Assembly: GCA_017618355.1 (NCBI GenBank)
Contig: JAFZUL010000046.1
Location: 1 to 63,352, forward strand
DNA from: Muribaculaceae bacterium
Lineage (GTDB): Bacteria; Bacteroidota; Bacteroidia; Bacteroidales; Muribaculaceae
Direction of reading: 5' to 3'
DNA length: 63,352 nucleotides
Shown: positions 45,201-53,429 of the stretch, one piece after another
Layout of the letters: each line of letters starts with the position of its first letter
How positions within the stretch are numbered: the first letter of the stretch is position 1
The notes under the pieces: model-generated
What the model was told of the DNA's origin: nothing
The model's input: the letters and a program-made list of their open reading frames with translations, nothing else
Databases searched by the model: none
Program-made: the position numbers and the translations under genes

Positions 45201-46136
45201 GTTCACAATTTTCTCGTGCATATCCTTAACGGTACCCATGATGTAGCCGGTGCTCTCGGGGGTGAGGTTGAAGTATTCACACACACCACGTGCGATTCTC
45301 ACACCTTCCTGATGGCAATAATCCATGTTCAGAGCACGGTGGCGTGCTGGCTGATAGGTGTGGAAATATCCCTCTACAAGGAATCCGGGAACGCCATGTT
45401 TAAGCACACCGTAATATCCACCATAATAATTACCGTTGCTGCGCTGGCTCACACTACCACCACCTTGGAAGCTGATGTCGCCGCGCAGGTTCTTGGAGGT
45501 GAGACTGTAATAACTTTGTGGGTCAATCTCACTCATCCAATGATAATCCCAGTTCACGTTACACATATCCCAGCTACCCTCAACGGCATTACCGGTATAG
45601 GTAACAGTAATATCCTCCCCATTTATATTAGAGGTGAGAGAACCGGTAACACCCTTGTCATATCCACGATACAGATAAAGCGGATAATTGGTGGTAGTTC
45701 CATCAACATGAGCATTAGAGTGAACCGAGATGAACATGTCGAAGTTTCCTTCTTCGACCTCTTCACAGATTACTCCAAGAGGCTTGTTGTACATTTCGGC
45801 GTCTTCGGCTCCTGCAACATAGGGATACGGGCCATTCTTCACGCGAGAGTAAACGATGTTGTCATGACTGATTCCCATGTTCTCGAGAGTCTCACCAAGT
45901 TGAAGCACTTTCCACAAATTAGTGTTTGACTCATAGAAACCGCATGTGTCGGGGCGGCCTGTCTCTGGGAGCATAGGATAAGGGATTGTGGCCATTGGTC
46001 GGTCATTTGGTCCCCAGCTGCCATGTCCAGGATTGAGATAGATGCGCAGTTCATCGGCTGTCTTAGCCTGCATTGCGCCTGCTGCCATGATTGCAGCTGC
46101 TGCGAGTAATAAAATCTTCTTCATAGCTGTAATCAT
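42258..46136 (-). CDS. Exported N-acetylmuramoyl-L-alanine amidase with propeller-like region and dockerin
   Basis: 1292 residues (1288 if translation starts at the second Met, 46124). Signal peptide ending MQAK (about residue 25). Amidase_3 domain (about 28-292) with zinc ligands His38 (NPGHGS), Glu69 and His139 (SVHSNAH) and catalytic Glu255 (LVEGYFH). Then a carboxypeptidase-regulatory-like beta domain (about 297-390), about 800 residues of repeated beta strands resembling a propeller, and a dockerin (1237-1292; DVNGDGFVTSVD, DQDNDGYITAGD). It would cleave peptide stems from peptidoglycan. The start overlaps the preceding stop (TAATG), so the two genes are translationally coupled. Confidence 0.9.
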   Translation of the reverse strand: MITAMKKILLLAAAAIMAAGAMQAKTADELRIYLNPGHGSWGPNDRPMATIPYPMLPETGRPDTCGFYESNTNLWKVLQLGETLENMGISHDNIVYSRVKNGPYPYVAGAEDAEMYNKPLGVICEEVEEGNFDMFISVHSNAHVDGTTTNYPLYLYRGYDKGVTGSLTSNINGEDITVTYTGNAVEGSWDMCNVNWDYHWMSEIDPQSYYSLTSKNLRGDISFQGGGSVSQRSNGNYYGGYYGVLKHGVPGFLVEGYFHTYQPARHRALNMDYCHQEGVRIARGVCEYFNLTPESTGYIMGTVKDMHEKIVNPLFNYAANTNDQWLPLNGAVVTLKRDGAEVASYTVDNNYNGVFFFGGLEPGNYTLDATIDGYKPLLDEYKPVTVTANATSYPLLYLESESYEPPTEVFENYPDPEQPGYLGIAGEYIFGQDEGTTYDGIVGTMAQALQYGDSTIVLSHEGTLAHLYIVDNNTKQVVKELSTEGVFTMEGNPGFYNQIGSIALSADRKLVGVTAVRTSYADGNVPSGYQRGTMHAYYWEDFDAAPTDWFSTQYSSNWYNCDLGFGVAVSGPINECIVCVPGPTSGSTRGIRPAFFIIQDGTLVSTSRVNAQGTLTMVKFGDPLATEGNIDGYPVANFGRLKVAVSPFNDQAFIIGGSKTGELYEFEMLGDAQVPTSYNVFGADEELLGNGYQIFKYAKHTLLVAPYGAANDVKGIKIYDITDGLANASLINTINTDIATRAITANTADFAWAGAKVIQEDIHAYLAGSDANVVKFATDGIAQPVVKGIYAYDLNYNLDGDNYTFTFKANDNAKEAYITFRDINTDEVLATMPIPNVVLGENEITIPVANLPSVPEGEEGCIKMHWEITLVGEPIARIDRISELNNDCIYSGCLFNNIDKNPESAHFGNIYVANRISQPNSENGLYIYDPLMNRDNSTAYHGATMLSSPYRLAVAPDGTVYIPDWSDPYSGVYVADPDNIEADFSQFFEGTRAGSGLFTNNGVNVGGSATSVAFIGTGADTKMYVFSEDVPGPSGNGNGVAIYNVGNEDGTIAKTWGVAPDNYFDIGAKMLNTNGNVIPTEDGGAFVSQVRSAGNNTNGVPSFVYVNPEGSIVFNSGTDLQELNGSLGAGLAISNDGSTLVINNGSGEVEFFDLAWDGATPVITPRGYSFVSEARRNDGSSHNNYIYQMNFDYGGNLIVTGNKVAMYSIPNDNNTTTTPAKKEYIVMTGEEPQGIPGDVNGDGFVTSVDVTVLYNYMLNGDDTNMVNGDQDNDGYITAGDVTVVYNILLGTE

Positions 46137-47032
46137 TATTTAAGGTTAATAATATAAGCCTCTCCTGTTGGTGTGGAGAACGCAATCTTTCCATTGGCAG
46201 GCAGAGGATACAGAGCAATTACATCGTTGCCAGTAAGTACTTGTTTAGCACCGTTGAGGTCAAGCACTACAATCTCACCAGAGGTGAAGTCCTCGCCGTT
46301 GTCGGTAGTGGTCATTCCCACAATCATGTCGTTACCCATCCACTTGGGAGCCTGAACGTCACCGAAGGCCTTGAGGCCGCTACCGTCGATGTTGCACACA
46401 TAGGCACCCTTGCCACTGCAATAGAACAGTGCCTTAGTGGCGTCGGGCGACATAGAAGCCCAGATGTAGCGGTAGTTGCCAGCAGGCATAAACTCGGTGG
46501 TCTTGCCATTGCGGGTAATGTAGAGCTTGAAATTGTTGGTTGAGAGGACAGGAACTGAAACCTGTGCCTTGCCGTTGTCGAGGGCTTTCTTCGACATCTT
46601 GCCCTTGTTCATCGCTACTGCAGTGTTGCCTTCAACAGCTACGCCCTGCAAATCACGTGTGGGTTTCACAAGTTGCTGCTCGGCACCAGTGGCAATGTTC
46701 TTGGTTTTCACTGCCGTCTGCTGCAAGTGATTCTTGTTCTCCGATTTCTCACGATAGACAATTGACTGTCCGTCGGAAGAAATCTTTGCGTCAAAACCAG
46801 CACCTCGAGCCTGGGTGATGACCTCGGTGGCTCCTGTGCTCAAGTCAAATTTAGTGAGACCTTGGTTGTGGTCGGTAGTCATCAGGATGTAATCGCCCTG
46901 GGGACTAATGGCTGCAACCTTGCTGGCGGCATTCTCAGGAATGTTAACCTTGTCGATAGAGGTCACATTCACCAATTGTGCCATCCCACTAAAAGACACG
47001 CATAATGCTAAAGCAAATAAAACTTTTTTCAT
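46136..47032 (-). CDS. Periplasmic TolB/PD40-like beta-propeller protein
   Basis: 298 residues, signal peptide ending GMAQ (about residue 19). Repeated motifs of the WD40-like PD40 type: KVAAISPQGDYILMTTD, DAKISSDGQSIVYREK, WASMSPDATKALFYC, MVVLDLNGAKQ-like strands. Probably a six-bladed propeller mediating protein binding. Its stop overlaps the amidase start, so the products probably act together, for example in cell-wall remodelling. Confidence 0.82.
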   Translation of the reverse strand: MKKVLFALALCVSFSGMAQLVNVTSIDKVNIPENAASKVAAISPQGDYILMTTDHNQGLTKFDLSTGATEVITQARGAGFDAKISSDGQSIVYREKSENKNHLQQTAVKTKNIATGAEQQLVKPTRDLQGVAVEGNTAVAMNKGKMSKKALDNGKAQVSVPVLSTNNFKLYITRNGKTTEFMPAGNYRYIWASMSPDATKALFYCSGKGAYVCNIDGSGLKAFGDVQAPKWMGNDMIVGMTTTDNGEDFTSGEIVVLDLNGAKQVLTGNDVIALYPLPANGKIAFSTPTGEAYIINLK

Positions 47033-47132
47033 AAATGCTTAGTTTTTTAGTTACACAAAAAAGTTAATTAATAAGATATTTCATTTTTCTCTTTATCGCC
47101 TGCTAATAATGACAAACGTCAGTTATTTGCCC

Positions 47133-47164
47133 CAAAATTATTGAAAATTATTGAAACATCCAAA
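47133..47164 (-). promoter_or_regulatory. -33/-7 promoter of the propeller-amidase operon
   Basis: Minus strand TTTG (47164-47161), 20-bp spacer, TAATTTTG (47140-47133). Leader about 95 nt. Confidence 0.75.
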
Positions 47165-47253
47165 ATCTTTGCTAAAATTTTAGTTTTATTGTGAAATGGC
47201 GGTTGGAGAAGATTAGAATAAGGACTTGCCAGAATAAATCAGCAAAACGTGTC

Positions 47254-47276
47254 TTAAACCCGAATCGGTCATTAGG
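47254..47276 (+). repeat. Dispersed short repeat, copy 2 of 3
   Basis: TTAAACCCGAATCGGTCATTAGG. Related copies lie at 41539-41563 and 48010-48031, all outside genes or straddling a stop codon. Written here in two blocks: TTAAACCCGA and ATCGGTCATTAGG. Confidence 0.55.
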
Positions 47277-47360
47277 CGATGATAGGTTGTTTTTAGGTCT
47301 ATTTATGCCTTTTTTGTTGGCATTTTGTTGCCATTGTCATTTCGCCAAGGGAGCGTAGCT

Positions 47361-47384
47361 AGTTGAGTCTACAGTTGAGTCTAC
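47361..47384 (+). repeat. Tandem 12-bp repeat
   Basis: AGTTGAGTCTAC occurs twice in direct succession, 37 bp upstream of the rpsU promoter. Confidence 0.7.
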
Positions 47385-47420
47385 ACACTTGATTTTTATG
47401 TGATTATTTTTGAAAAATTT

Positions 47421-47450
47421 TTTGCGTTTCAGAAAAAATGATTACCTTTG
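47421..47450 (+). promoter_or_regulatory. Promoter of rpsU
   Basis: TTTG (47421-47424), 18-bp spacer, TACCTTTG (47443-47450). Predicted start near 47457, giving a leader of about 285 nt. Confidence 0.65.
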
Positions 47451-47456
47451 CAGGCA

Positions 47457-47740
47457 CAAAATTGAAAGGAGGTTTGTTTTAGCCACCACAGAATACTGAA
47501 TAACAGACATATAACCCCTTGTAAAGGCAGCCTTCCGCACTGCCTAGGCGTTGGCCCAATCGAGAGAAGATTGCGCCAATATGCCGCCATAAAAAGCGGA
47601 AAATCACTTTTTTGACAATCACATTGTGGCTTTTCAGTCACGATTGCATCGCGCGAGGCCATTGACGGCACAGCGTGAGTAGATTGTCGCCAATAACAGA
47701 AAATATAAATTTATTCACAACATTTTAATACAACAAAATT
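47457..47740 (+). promoter_or_regulatory. Long structured 5' leader of rpsU
   Basis: GC-richer than its surroundings. Hairpins visible by eye: GGCAG/CTGCC near 47527-47545, and TTGGCCCAATC / GATTGCGCCAA around a GAGAGAA loop (about 47552-47580) with outer GGC/GCC pairs. No start codon context or conserved protein frame. A regulatory leader or a processed RNA is plausible. Confidence 0.5.
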
Positions 47741-47935
47741 ATGATTATTGTTCCTATCAAAGATGGCGAGAACATTGAGCGCGCCTTGAAGAAATTTAAG
47801 AGAAAAACCGAGCGTACTGGCATCATCAAGCAATTGCGCCAGCGCCAGCAGTTTGAGAAGCCCAGCGTAATCAACCGCAAGAAGATGATGAAGGCTGTTT
47901 ACGTGCAGCACCTCCACACTACCGAGGAGCTCTAA
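47741..47935 (+). CDS. rpsU: 30S ribosomal protein S21
   Basis: 64 residues: MIIVPIKDGENIERALKKFK, then KTERTGIIKQLRQRQQFEKP and a basic RKKMMKAVY segment, the normal Bacteroidetes S21. Binds the 30S platform near the anti-Shine-Dalgarno end of 16S rRNA; in Bacteroidetes S21 is part of the pocket that hides that end. A terminator follows. In Bacteroides rpsU is next to xerC and hpf; here it is 12 kb away. Confidence 0.97.
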   Translation: MIIVPIKDGENIERALKKFKRKTERTGIIKQLRQRQQFEKPSVINRKKMMKAVYVQHLHTTEEL

Positions 47936-47972
47936 TGGGTTACTTTATCAAAAATTTCTTTTATCACAAACA

Positions 47973-48012
47973 AGATGACCGATGCCACAAGGTGTCGGTC
48001 ATCTGTTTTTTA
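47973..48012 (+). terminator. Rho-independent terminator of rpsU
   Basis: Perfect stem AGATGACCGA / TCGGTCATCT (47995-48004), then GTTTTTT. Confidence 0.88.
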
Positions 48013-48031
48013 ACCCAAATCGGTCGTTAGG
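48010..48031 (+). repeat. Dispersed short repeat, copy 3 of 3
   Basis: TTAACCCAAA-TCGGTCGTTAGG, starting in the T-run of the rpsU terminator. Confidence 0.55.
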
Positions 48032-48220
48032 ATTTATGTCAGAACTGAATTATTGTTAAGCAAATTGTACATTGTCATTGAAGACATAGCGAGCTAAAGA
48101 GGCAATCAGGAAACTGCCGAACTATATAGCCATATGGATTTCGCCAGTAACTAGGCGACAGAAACAATTGTACAGTATTTAATTCTTAAGGAATGTTGAT
48201 AAATTCTACAAAAATGGGGG

Positions 48221-50077
48221 CTAATAGATTATTTTACTAGTCTCGATTGTTCCATCCTGCAATTCCTTAACCACAATATTGACACCATGGAAAGGTTTCT
48301 CACTCATTACACCAGTTATATTGTAGTACCGCACATTCTTTATGAACTTGTCATGTAGTGTGGCGGTGATATCAGTAGGAACGCCATTATCATCCTTGAT
48401 GTAAATATTTGCAATAGTTGGGGTGGAGTCATCACTGGTGACAGGGATATAGCAACTACTAGGTTCTATGGGGGTGTCAGTCGGAGCAAGAACAAACATG
48501 TTATTGTGAAGCACATATCCATCATTAACGACTTGCGCCTCATTGCTTCCAACCAAAATGCTACTTGCTAGTGGAGTCTCTTCTCCTGCCCTTAATCTCT
48601 CGTGAGATGAAGAGAGGAACTCGTTAAGTTCTTCGGCTCCTGACAATAACACACCAACATTGGCAGGAATGTATTGCACAGGAGAAACCTCAACACCATC
48701 ATCATTGATGTCATTTACCACATAAGCATTAATACCTTGAGGTAAAGAGATGTCTGTGTCACTATAGAAAGTAGCCCAATGAATAGTGTCGGCAAGAACA
48801 TCCCATTTCGAAACCAAGAAAGTACGTTTGTTGCTGAGCATTGTCATGTATTTTGCCCTGTAATACCAGAGTTGTGTTGCCGAGGCATCATTCCATCTCA
48901 GATAGTCGCTTGCCAATGCCGCCTCTGTCAGTTCTCCGTAGGCATCAACCTCAGCCTGCATTGTTGGGAACACCTCATCTCTATATTTTTTCCACCATTT
49001 TTTTATTGCTATCTCAAAACGTGGAAATTTTGCGATTTCTTCAATCCAGTGATTATAGGCAAAGTTGGGCTCGTTTTCATAGAAGAAGCTTTGCTGTTCT
49101 ACATAATAGTTTCTATTACCTAACGTTGATCCGGAGTCCCAGAATGGGCCCCAAACTAGCTTAGCGCTGTCGCCACGATCTTTTGAAAACCAACTGCTGC
49201 CACTAAATCCTTCTTGGTCATCAATCGCCTCAAGCAGAATGTAGAATCGCGCTATAGCATCAATGTCAATATATTTTTCCCACTCTCTACTTGTTTTATC
49301 GTCGGTGTTTACTGTTTCATTGACATGAGTCAAGAACTCAGTCAAATAATTCAGTTGCTCATCCGATAGATTTTCGGGATTATGATAGGTAACTTTCATC
49401 AAATTATTTGGCTTTTTTATATCAACAAATCTGATTTGATTATCTTCTTGATAATTGTCAATCTCTAAAAGCCATCCGCCAGTAATATTTATGGAGTCGG
49501 TTTCTTGATCGTTTTGTTCGGTTATATTCACACGATCTTTGTCAATCCTTATTTGCTCTGTTAAAAAGTACATGCCAATGTAGTCACCGTTTAAAACCAC
49601 TTCACACGGTACGCTTCTGGTTGTGTAGGGCATACCCAATTTTTCGCTTATTTTGAAATTAAGGTAGTCTCGTCCATGTGCAAGCCAGTCGGCATAGGCG
49701 GCCATCAACACCCAGTGTTTGCTCTTTGGCATGCCAAGTAGCGAGGCTTTTTTATCAAGTTTGAGTCGATAGGGCTTTTTGGGCAGTCGCCATGAAGCGT
49801 TGCCACGTCCCTTAATCTGCAGTGCCAATGGCTCTTCTTCTGATCCAATAGATGCGTAATCGCCACATCCGTTGGCGTCGAGATAATAACTTCCCTGAAT
49901 GTAGTTTTCTTTATCTACAATGGGGGTCTCATCTACTGTATTGATATACAGCACAGGGAGTGTATTGGACAAATACTCAGCAGGATCATGCTTGGTCGTG
50001 TCAACCTGCTCTTCCTGAGCACTTAGTTGCGGCCAAATAAATACGAGCAATGATAATAATAAATAGACTTTTTTCAT
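48221..50077 (-). CDS. Exported CotH-family protein
   Basis: 618 residues, signal peptide ending QLSAQ (about residue 20). The CotH domain (about 40-400) is recognised by LQIKGRGNASW, KKPYRLKLDKKASLLGMPK, KHWVLMAAYAD and YFLTEQIRIDKDRVNI. CotH proteins are atypical protein kinases in spore coats, and also occur in cellulosome-forming ruminococci. The C-terminal 200 residues are beta-rich and unassigned. No dockerin. It has its own promoter and stands next to the dockerin-bearing amylase. Confidence 0.9.
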   Translation of the reverse strand: MKKVYLLLSLLVFIWPQLSAQEEQVDTTKHDPAEYLSNTLPVLYINTVDETPIVDKENYIQGSYYLDANGCGDYASIGSEEEPLALQIKGRGNASWRLPKKPYRLKLDKKASLLGMPKSKHWVLMAAYADWLAHGRDYLNFKISEKLGMPYTTRSVPCEVVLNGDYIGMYFLTEQIRIDKDRVNITEQNDQETDSINITGGWLLEIDNYQEDNQIRFVDIKKPNNLMKVTYHNPENLSDEQLNYLTEFLTHVNETVNTDDKTSREWEKYIDIDAIARFYILLEAIDDQEGFSGSSWFSKDRGDSAKLVWGPFWDSGSTLGNRNYYVEQQSFFYENEPNFAYNHWIEEIAKFPRFEIAIKKWWKKYRDEVFPTMQAEVDAYGELTEAALASDYLRWNDASATQLWYYRAKYMTMLSNKRTFLVSKWDVLADTIHWATFYSDTDISLPQGINAYVVNDINDDGVEVSPVQYIPANVGVLLSGAEELNEFLSSSHERLRAGEETPLASSILVGSNEAQVVNDGYVLHNNMFVLAPTDTPIEPSSCYIPVTSDDSTPTIANIYIKDDNGVPTDITATLHDKFIKNVRYYNITGVMSEKPFHGVNIVVKELQDGTIETSKIIY

Positions 50078-50174
50078 TGTTTATATGTATTTTATTGTTA
50101 TTAAGTGAAATCTATCTAACGATACTATTCAGAGATTCTATTATTAAATCTCATGTTTATGTTAAATAATATTG

Positions 50175-50205
50175 CAAAAATACTTTAAAAAGTGGACCTA
50201 TCAAA
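50175..50205 (-). promoter_or_regulatory. -33/-7 promoter of the CotH gene
   Basis: Minus strand TTTG (50205-50202), 19-bp spacer, TATTTTTG (50182-50175). Leader about 90 nt. Confidence 0.75.
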
Positions 50206-50222
50206 AACACTTAACAAAAATT

Positions 50223-50260
50223 AACCCCGAACCCATAATGTTTTGCGTCGGCTCGGGGTT
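50223..50260 (-). terminator. Terminator of the alpha-amylase gene
   Basis: AACCCCGA (50223-50230) / TCGGGGTT (50253-50260) with a T-rich tail on the minus strand; lies immediately upstream of the CotH promoter. Confidence 0.7.
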
Positions 50261-50332
50261 ATTGTATCCTGAATGCAGGATTAATGCTTTGTCAATTGTG
50301 CATTCTGAATTGCATCATGCATTAATTTAGCA

Positions 50333-53275
50333 TTAGTTATTCAGCAGTATGAGGTAGATTGCGGTGACATCGGCTGCTGTGATGAATCCGTCGCCGGTGA
50401 CATCGGCAGCATCCTCATATTCGTTGCTGTTACCGAGCAGGATGTTGTAGATAGCGGTAACATCGGCAGCTGTGACATTTCCGTCGCCGTTTACATCGCC
50501 ATATACAGCTGGCTTAGCTTCGAGGACTCCAAGTAGTCCGCTCTCGGTGTAATAACCACCGTTGACGAACACGAAGTCGCTGGTCTGTGGCCATCCGTAG
50601 TTGCTGAAGATGATGCCTGTGGGCTCTGCCTGGCTAGAGGTAGTCCATCGGTAGATGTTCTTTCCGCTAGGTGCCACGCCAACCACATCGACGAGTCCCA
50701 CGCCAGGCCATAAGCCACCGGTGAAGTTGGTGTTAGTGTTCCAAACCCATGTATATGGCTCGTAATAGTTGTTACTCTCGAAGTAAACGAACTGCGCTCC
50801 GTCAATCCAAGTAGCGCACGATGGTATGTCGGCATCTGTCAGGTCCACATACTGCGAGGTAACGTTGGTAGCGGTAGTTGTGCCGTTATACTCAAAGTAG
50901 CTGTCGGAAGAAAGTCCTGTGATGTTGCCTGTCTGGTTGCCGTTGCCGTCGTTGAAGATGATGTTGATGGGCTTCACGTCATAGGTGTAGGTCCACCACT
51001 TCACTCCGTCGATGGTCTCGCTGTCAGTCATCAAGGTGCCAGGCCAGTTGCCGTTGTGCTGCGTGCCGCCATCCTCCCACGAGTAAAGGTAAGGAGCGCT
51101 GGCTGCCTTGCAGTAGATTTTCACAGTGTTACTAGTGCCTGTGCTGCCGCTGCCTGCACTTGTCGCCTCCACAACCTTGTAGTTGCGTGTCACCACACCC
51201 TTCACTTGGTCGTTTATGAGCAGACCAGCCTTAACGGTCACTTCCTGTCCAACGGTAGTGAACGAAAGCTCTTTCTTGGCAGTAGCCTGCTCGCTTGCTG
51301 GAGTGGGCTCGCTGCCATCGGTGGTAAACACAATCACGGCATCGCCATAGCTGGCATTGATGTAAACCTTCTTGTTGGATGGCAGATCGCCGCTAGGCTT
51401 ATCGACACACACAAATGGATTATAAAGCTCAGCAAGGTAGATGTTGCTCAAGTCGCGAGTCTCCTGTCCACTGAAAGTGCAGAACACGTCGCCAGCCACA
51501 TCGGTCATGTCTTGCGTTTTGGTGCTGTCGCTACCCTCGCTCAAGATGAAGTTGAACTTGTAGTCGGGGCTAGGCTTGGTGAAGGTTTGATAATAGAACT
51601 CCTGTCCTCCAACAGTGCGCTTGTTGGTAAGAAGAGTGCCTGGCCATGCCTCAGAAACAATTGTGCCATCAGCTTCCCAAACATAGAGGTAAGGAGCATC
51701 GGTGCTCTTCACATAGATGGTGATACTATTGGGGTCGGCATCTGCAATGATGTAGTTGCGGGTCACGACACCGCTAACCTCGCCGTCCATGAGCACGCCC
51801 ACCTTGAGGACGGTGTTCTCGGTGAAGGTGAGTGCGGTGGGACCTGTAATCTGCTGACTCTCGGTTGTTGGGTTAGTTCCGTCGGTGGTATAAACCAAAG
51901 TAGTGCTTGCCATTGATGACTTGACATTGACGGTCACTGAGTTGGCATACACGCCGCTGGGCTTATCAATCACGGGGAATCCCACAATCTTACCGGTCTT
52001 CTCGCTGTTTTCCCAGTCGATGCCCTTGGTGATATAGAATGCGTAGTTGGTACCACTCTGCACGAGTTGATACTCCGAAGCGCTTGGCGCGTTATTAACG
52101 GCGGGGCCAAGGCATAACACCACGTTGCCCTTAGAACCCATAGTGGTGAAGATGATACCACCATTCACCGAGGAGCTGGTGCACGAGCTCTGATTGGTTA
52201 CGCCACAAGAGCGGCGACCCTTGATCATATTGGTGATAGCAGTCTTGTAATCCTCGTAGTGCTTGCTGAAGATGCAAGGAGTGCCAGGCATGGCAAGGAT
52301 GAAGGCGTTGGCAGCCTCAATGTTGTTACCAAGCTTGTTGTGGTCCTCGTTGGTATCGTGGTTCTCAACAAATGTCACAGCATAGCGCTTGTAGTTGTCG
52401 TCGGCAATAAGACCCGCCAAATCCAAAGCTCCCCAATTGCCACCGCCAAAGGCGTTGTTGATGGCAAACTTCAGAGCGAAGTCGAATGTACCGCTCTGGA
52501 TAGCGCCGTTTACAGAGGTGCCGTTAATCCATTGCTTGAGGAGGTCGGTGTTGCCATCGAAGTACTCTCCTACCGAGAAGATGGGGTTGGTGGCAGCGTT
52601 ATACTTACCAGTGTACTGTGGAGCATATCCCTTGGTCATGTCGAGACGGAAACCCACGTATCCTATCTCGTTGAGCAGGAAGTTCTGATAAGTGATACAG
52701 TTTTGCTGCACGCGGTAGTTGGTGTGGTCAAGGTCGCGTGCTCCATCAAATCCCTCGCCAGTATCGTAGTTGCCGCCACCAGGCTGGTCATCGTTGCACA
52801 CGATGCCTGTGAAGTTAACATTGTCCCAGGTCACGGAGTAGTTGCCCACCGTCTCATCAAGGAACTCGAGATAGACAGTGTCACCCGGTGCAATCACTTG
52901 CGCTTTGCCATCCTTGTGGTTGAGGATTACATCCTCGATGATACCAGTACCCATAGCGCCATAGGTCTGAATCATGTTAATGAGCTTACTCTGCGTACCA
53001 AAGATAGTGGTGTGGCGCAGCCAGCTGTAGGGCATATAACCCATTGTCTCAGCCTTGTTGCCGCCGCGCGTCATTGCCGAGTTGGGCACCCAAATCAGGT
53101 CGAAGATGGAGCCCAGCTCCTCGCTGCGGGCTGTGAGGTTCTCCCACTTGGTATAGTCGTAGCTGTCCCAGTAGAACCCTTGCAGCATGATGCCGCCATA
53201 GTTGGCGGGCCACCCCTGAGCCATTGCGCTGATGGCAATGATCATTGATGATAATGATAGATAGAATTTTTTCAT
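50333..53275 (-). CDS. Exported GH13 alpha-amylase with starch-binding modules and C-terminal dockerin
   Basis: 980 residues from the ATG at 53275, where the signal peptide begins (ending SAMAQ, residue 20). GH13 barrel (about 22-430) with nucleophile Asp212 (GFRLDMTKGY), acid Glu237 (FSVGEYFDG) and Asp307 (FVENHDT). The C-terminal half has two chitobiase-C-terminal-like beta segments alternating with CBM26-type starch-binding repeats (PYLYVWEADG, PYLYSWEDGG, PYTWVWNTNTN), three in total, and a dockerin at 926-980 (DVNGDGNVTAAD, DVTGDGFITAAD). It degrades starch outside the cell. A TAAATTTG -7 box (53325-53318) lies upstream, but no clear -33. Confidence 0.93.
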   Translation of the reverse strand: MKKFYLSLSSMIIAISAMAQGWPANYGGIMLQGFYWDSYDYTKWENLTARSEELGSIFDLIWVPNSAMTRGGNKAETMGYMPYSWLRHTTIFGTQSKLINMIQTYGAMGTGIIEDVILNHKDGKAQVIAPGDTVYLEFLDETVGNYSVTWDNVNFTGIVCNDDQPGGGNYDTGEGFDGARDLDHTNYRVQQNCITYQNFLLNEIGYVGFRLDMTKGYAPQYTGKYNAATNPIFSVGEYFDGNTDLLKQWINGTSVNGAIQSGTFDFALKFAINNAFGGGNWGALDLAGLIADDNYKRYAVTFVENHDTNEDHNKLGNNIEAANAFILAMPGTPCIFSKHYEDYKTAITNMIKGRRSCGVTNQSSCTSSSVNGGIIFTTMGSKGNVVLCLGPAVNNAPSASEYQLVQSGTNYAFYITKGIDWENSEKTGKIVGFPVIDKPSGVYANSVTVNVKSSMASTTLVYTTDGTNPTTESQQITGPTALTFTENTVLKVGVLMDGEVSGVVTRNYIIADADPNSITIYVKSTDAPYLYVWEADGTIVSEAWPGTLLTNKRTVGGQEFYYQTFTKPSPDYKFNFILSEGSDSTKTQDMTDVAGDVFCTFSGQETRDLSNIYLAELYNPFVCVDKPSGDLPSNKKVYINASYGDAVIVFTTDGSEPTPASEQATAKKELSFTTVGQEVTVKAGLLINDQVKGVVTRNYKVVEATSAGSGSTGTSNTVKIYCKAASAPYLYSWEDGGTQHNGNWPGTLMTDSETIDGVKWWTYTYDVKPINIIFNDGNGNQTGNITGLSSDSYFEYNGTTTATNVTSQYVDLTDADIPSCATWIDGAQFVYFESNNYYEPYTWVWNTNTNFTGGLWPGVGLVDVVGVAPSGKNIYRWTTSSQAEPTGIIFSNYGWPQTSDFVFVNGGYYTESGLLGVLEAKPAVYGDVNGDGNVTAADVTAIYNILLGNSNEYEDAADVTGDGFITAADVTAIYLILLNN

Positions 53276-53429
53276 TGTTGTTATTGTTTTGAAATTATGT
53301 TTGTCTAATATGGCAAGCAAATTTACTAAAAATAGTGGAATGTATTATTATAATTTATTATATATTCCCTCAAAAAAGGTGCAAACGTTTGCGTTTTCGG
53401 GGCTTTTTTCTCAACTTTTATGCCATCAT

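Larger units (their letters stand above)
47033..47740. other. 708-bp intergenic region between the propeller gene and rpsU
   Basis: Contains the promoter of the propeller-amidase operon (47133-47164), one copy of a dispersed repeat (47254-47276), two copies of AGTTGAGTCTAC in tandem (47361-47384), the rpsU promoter (47421-47450) and a structured rpsU leader. An 80-codon frame on the minus strand here (47429-47671) shows no support. Confidence 0.6.

Noticed and set aside
47429-47671. 80-codon minus-strand frame in the rpsU leader
   Set aside because: No family, no promoter on that strand, and it covers the plus-strand promoter and hairpins.
50286-50330. Possible heptamer array after the amylase stop codon
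   Set aside because: Some units recur at 7-bp spacing (ATGCA, AATTG) but the register breaks; too degenerate to count.
52259-53248. 329-codon plus-strand frame opposite the alpha-amylase
   Set aside because: Shadow of the GH13 catalytic domain; no recognisable protein features.
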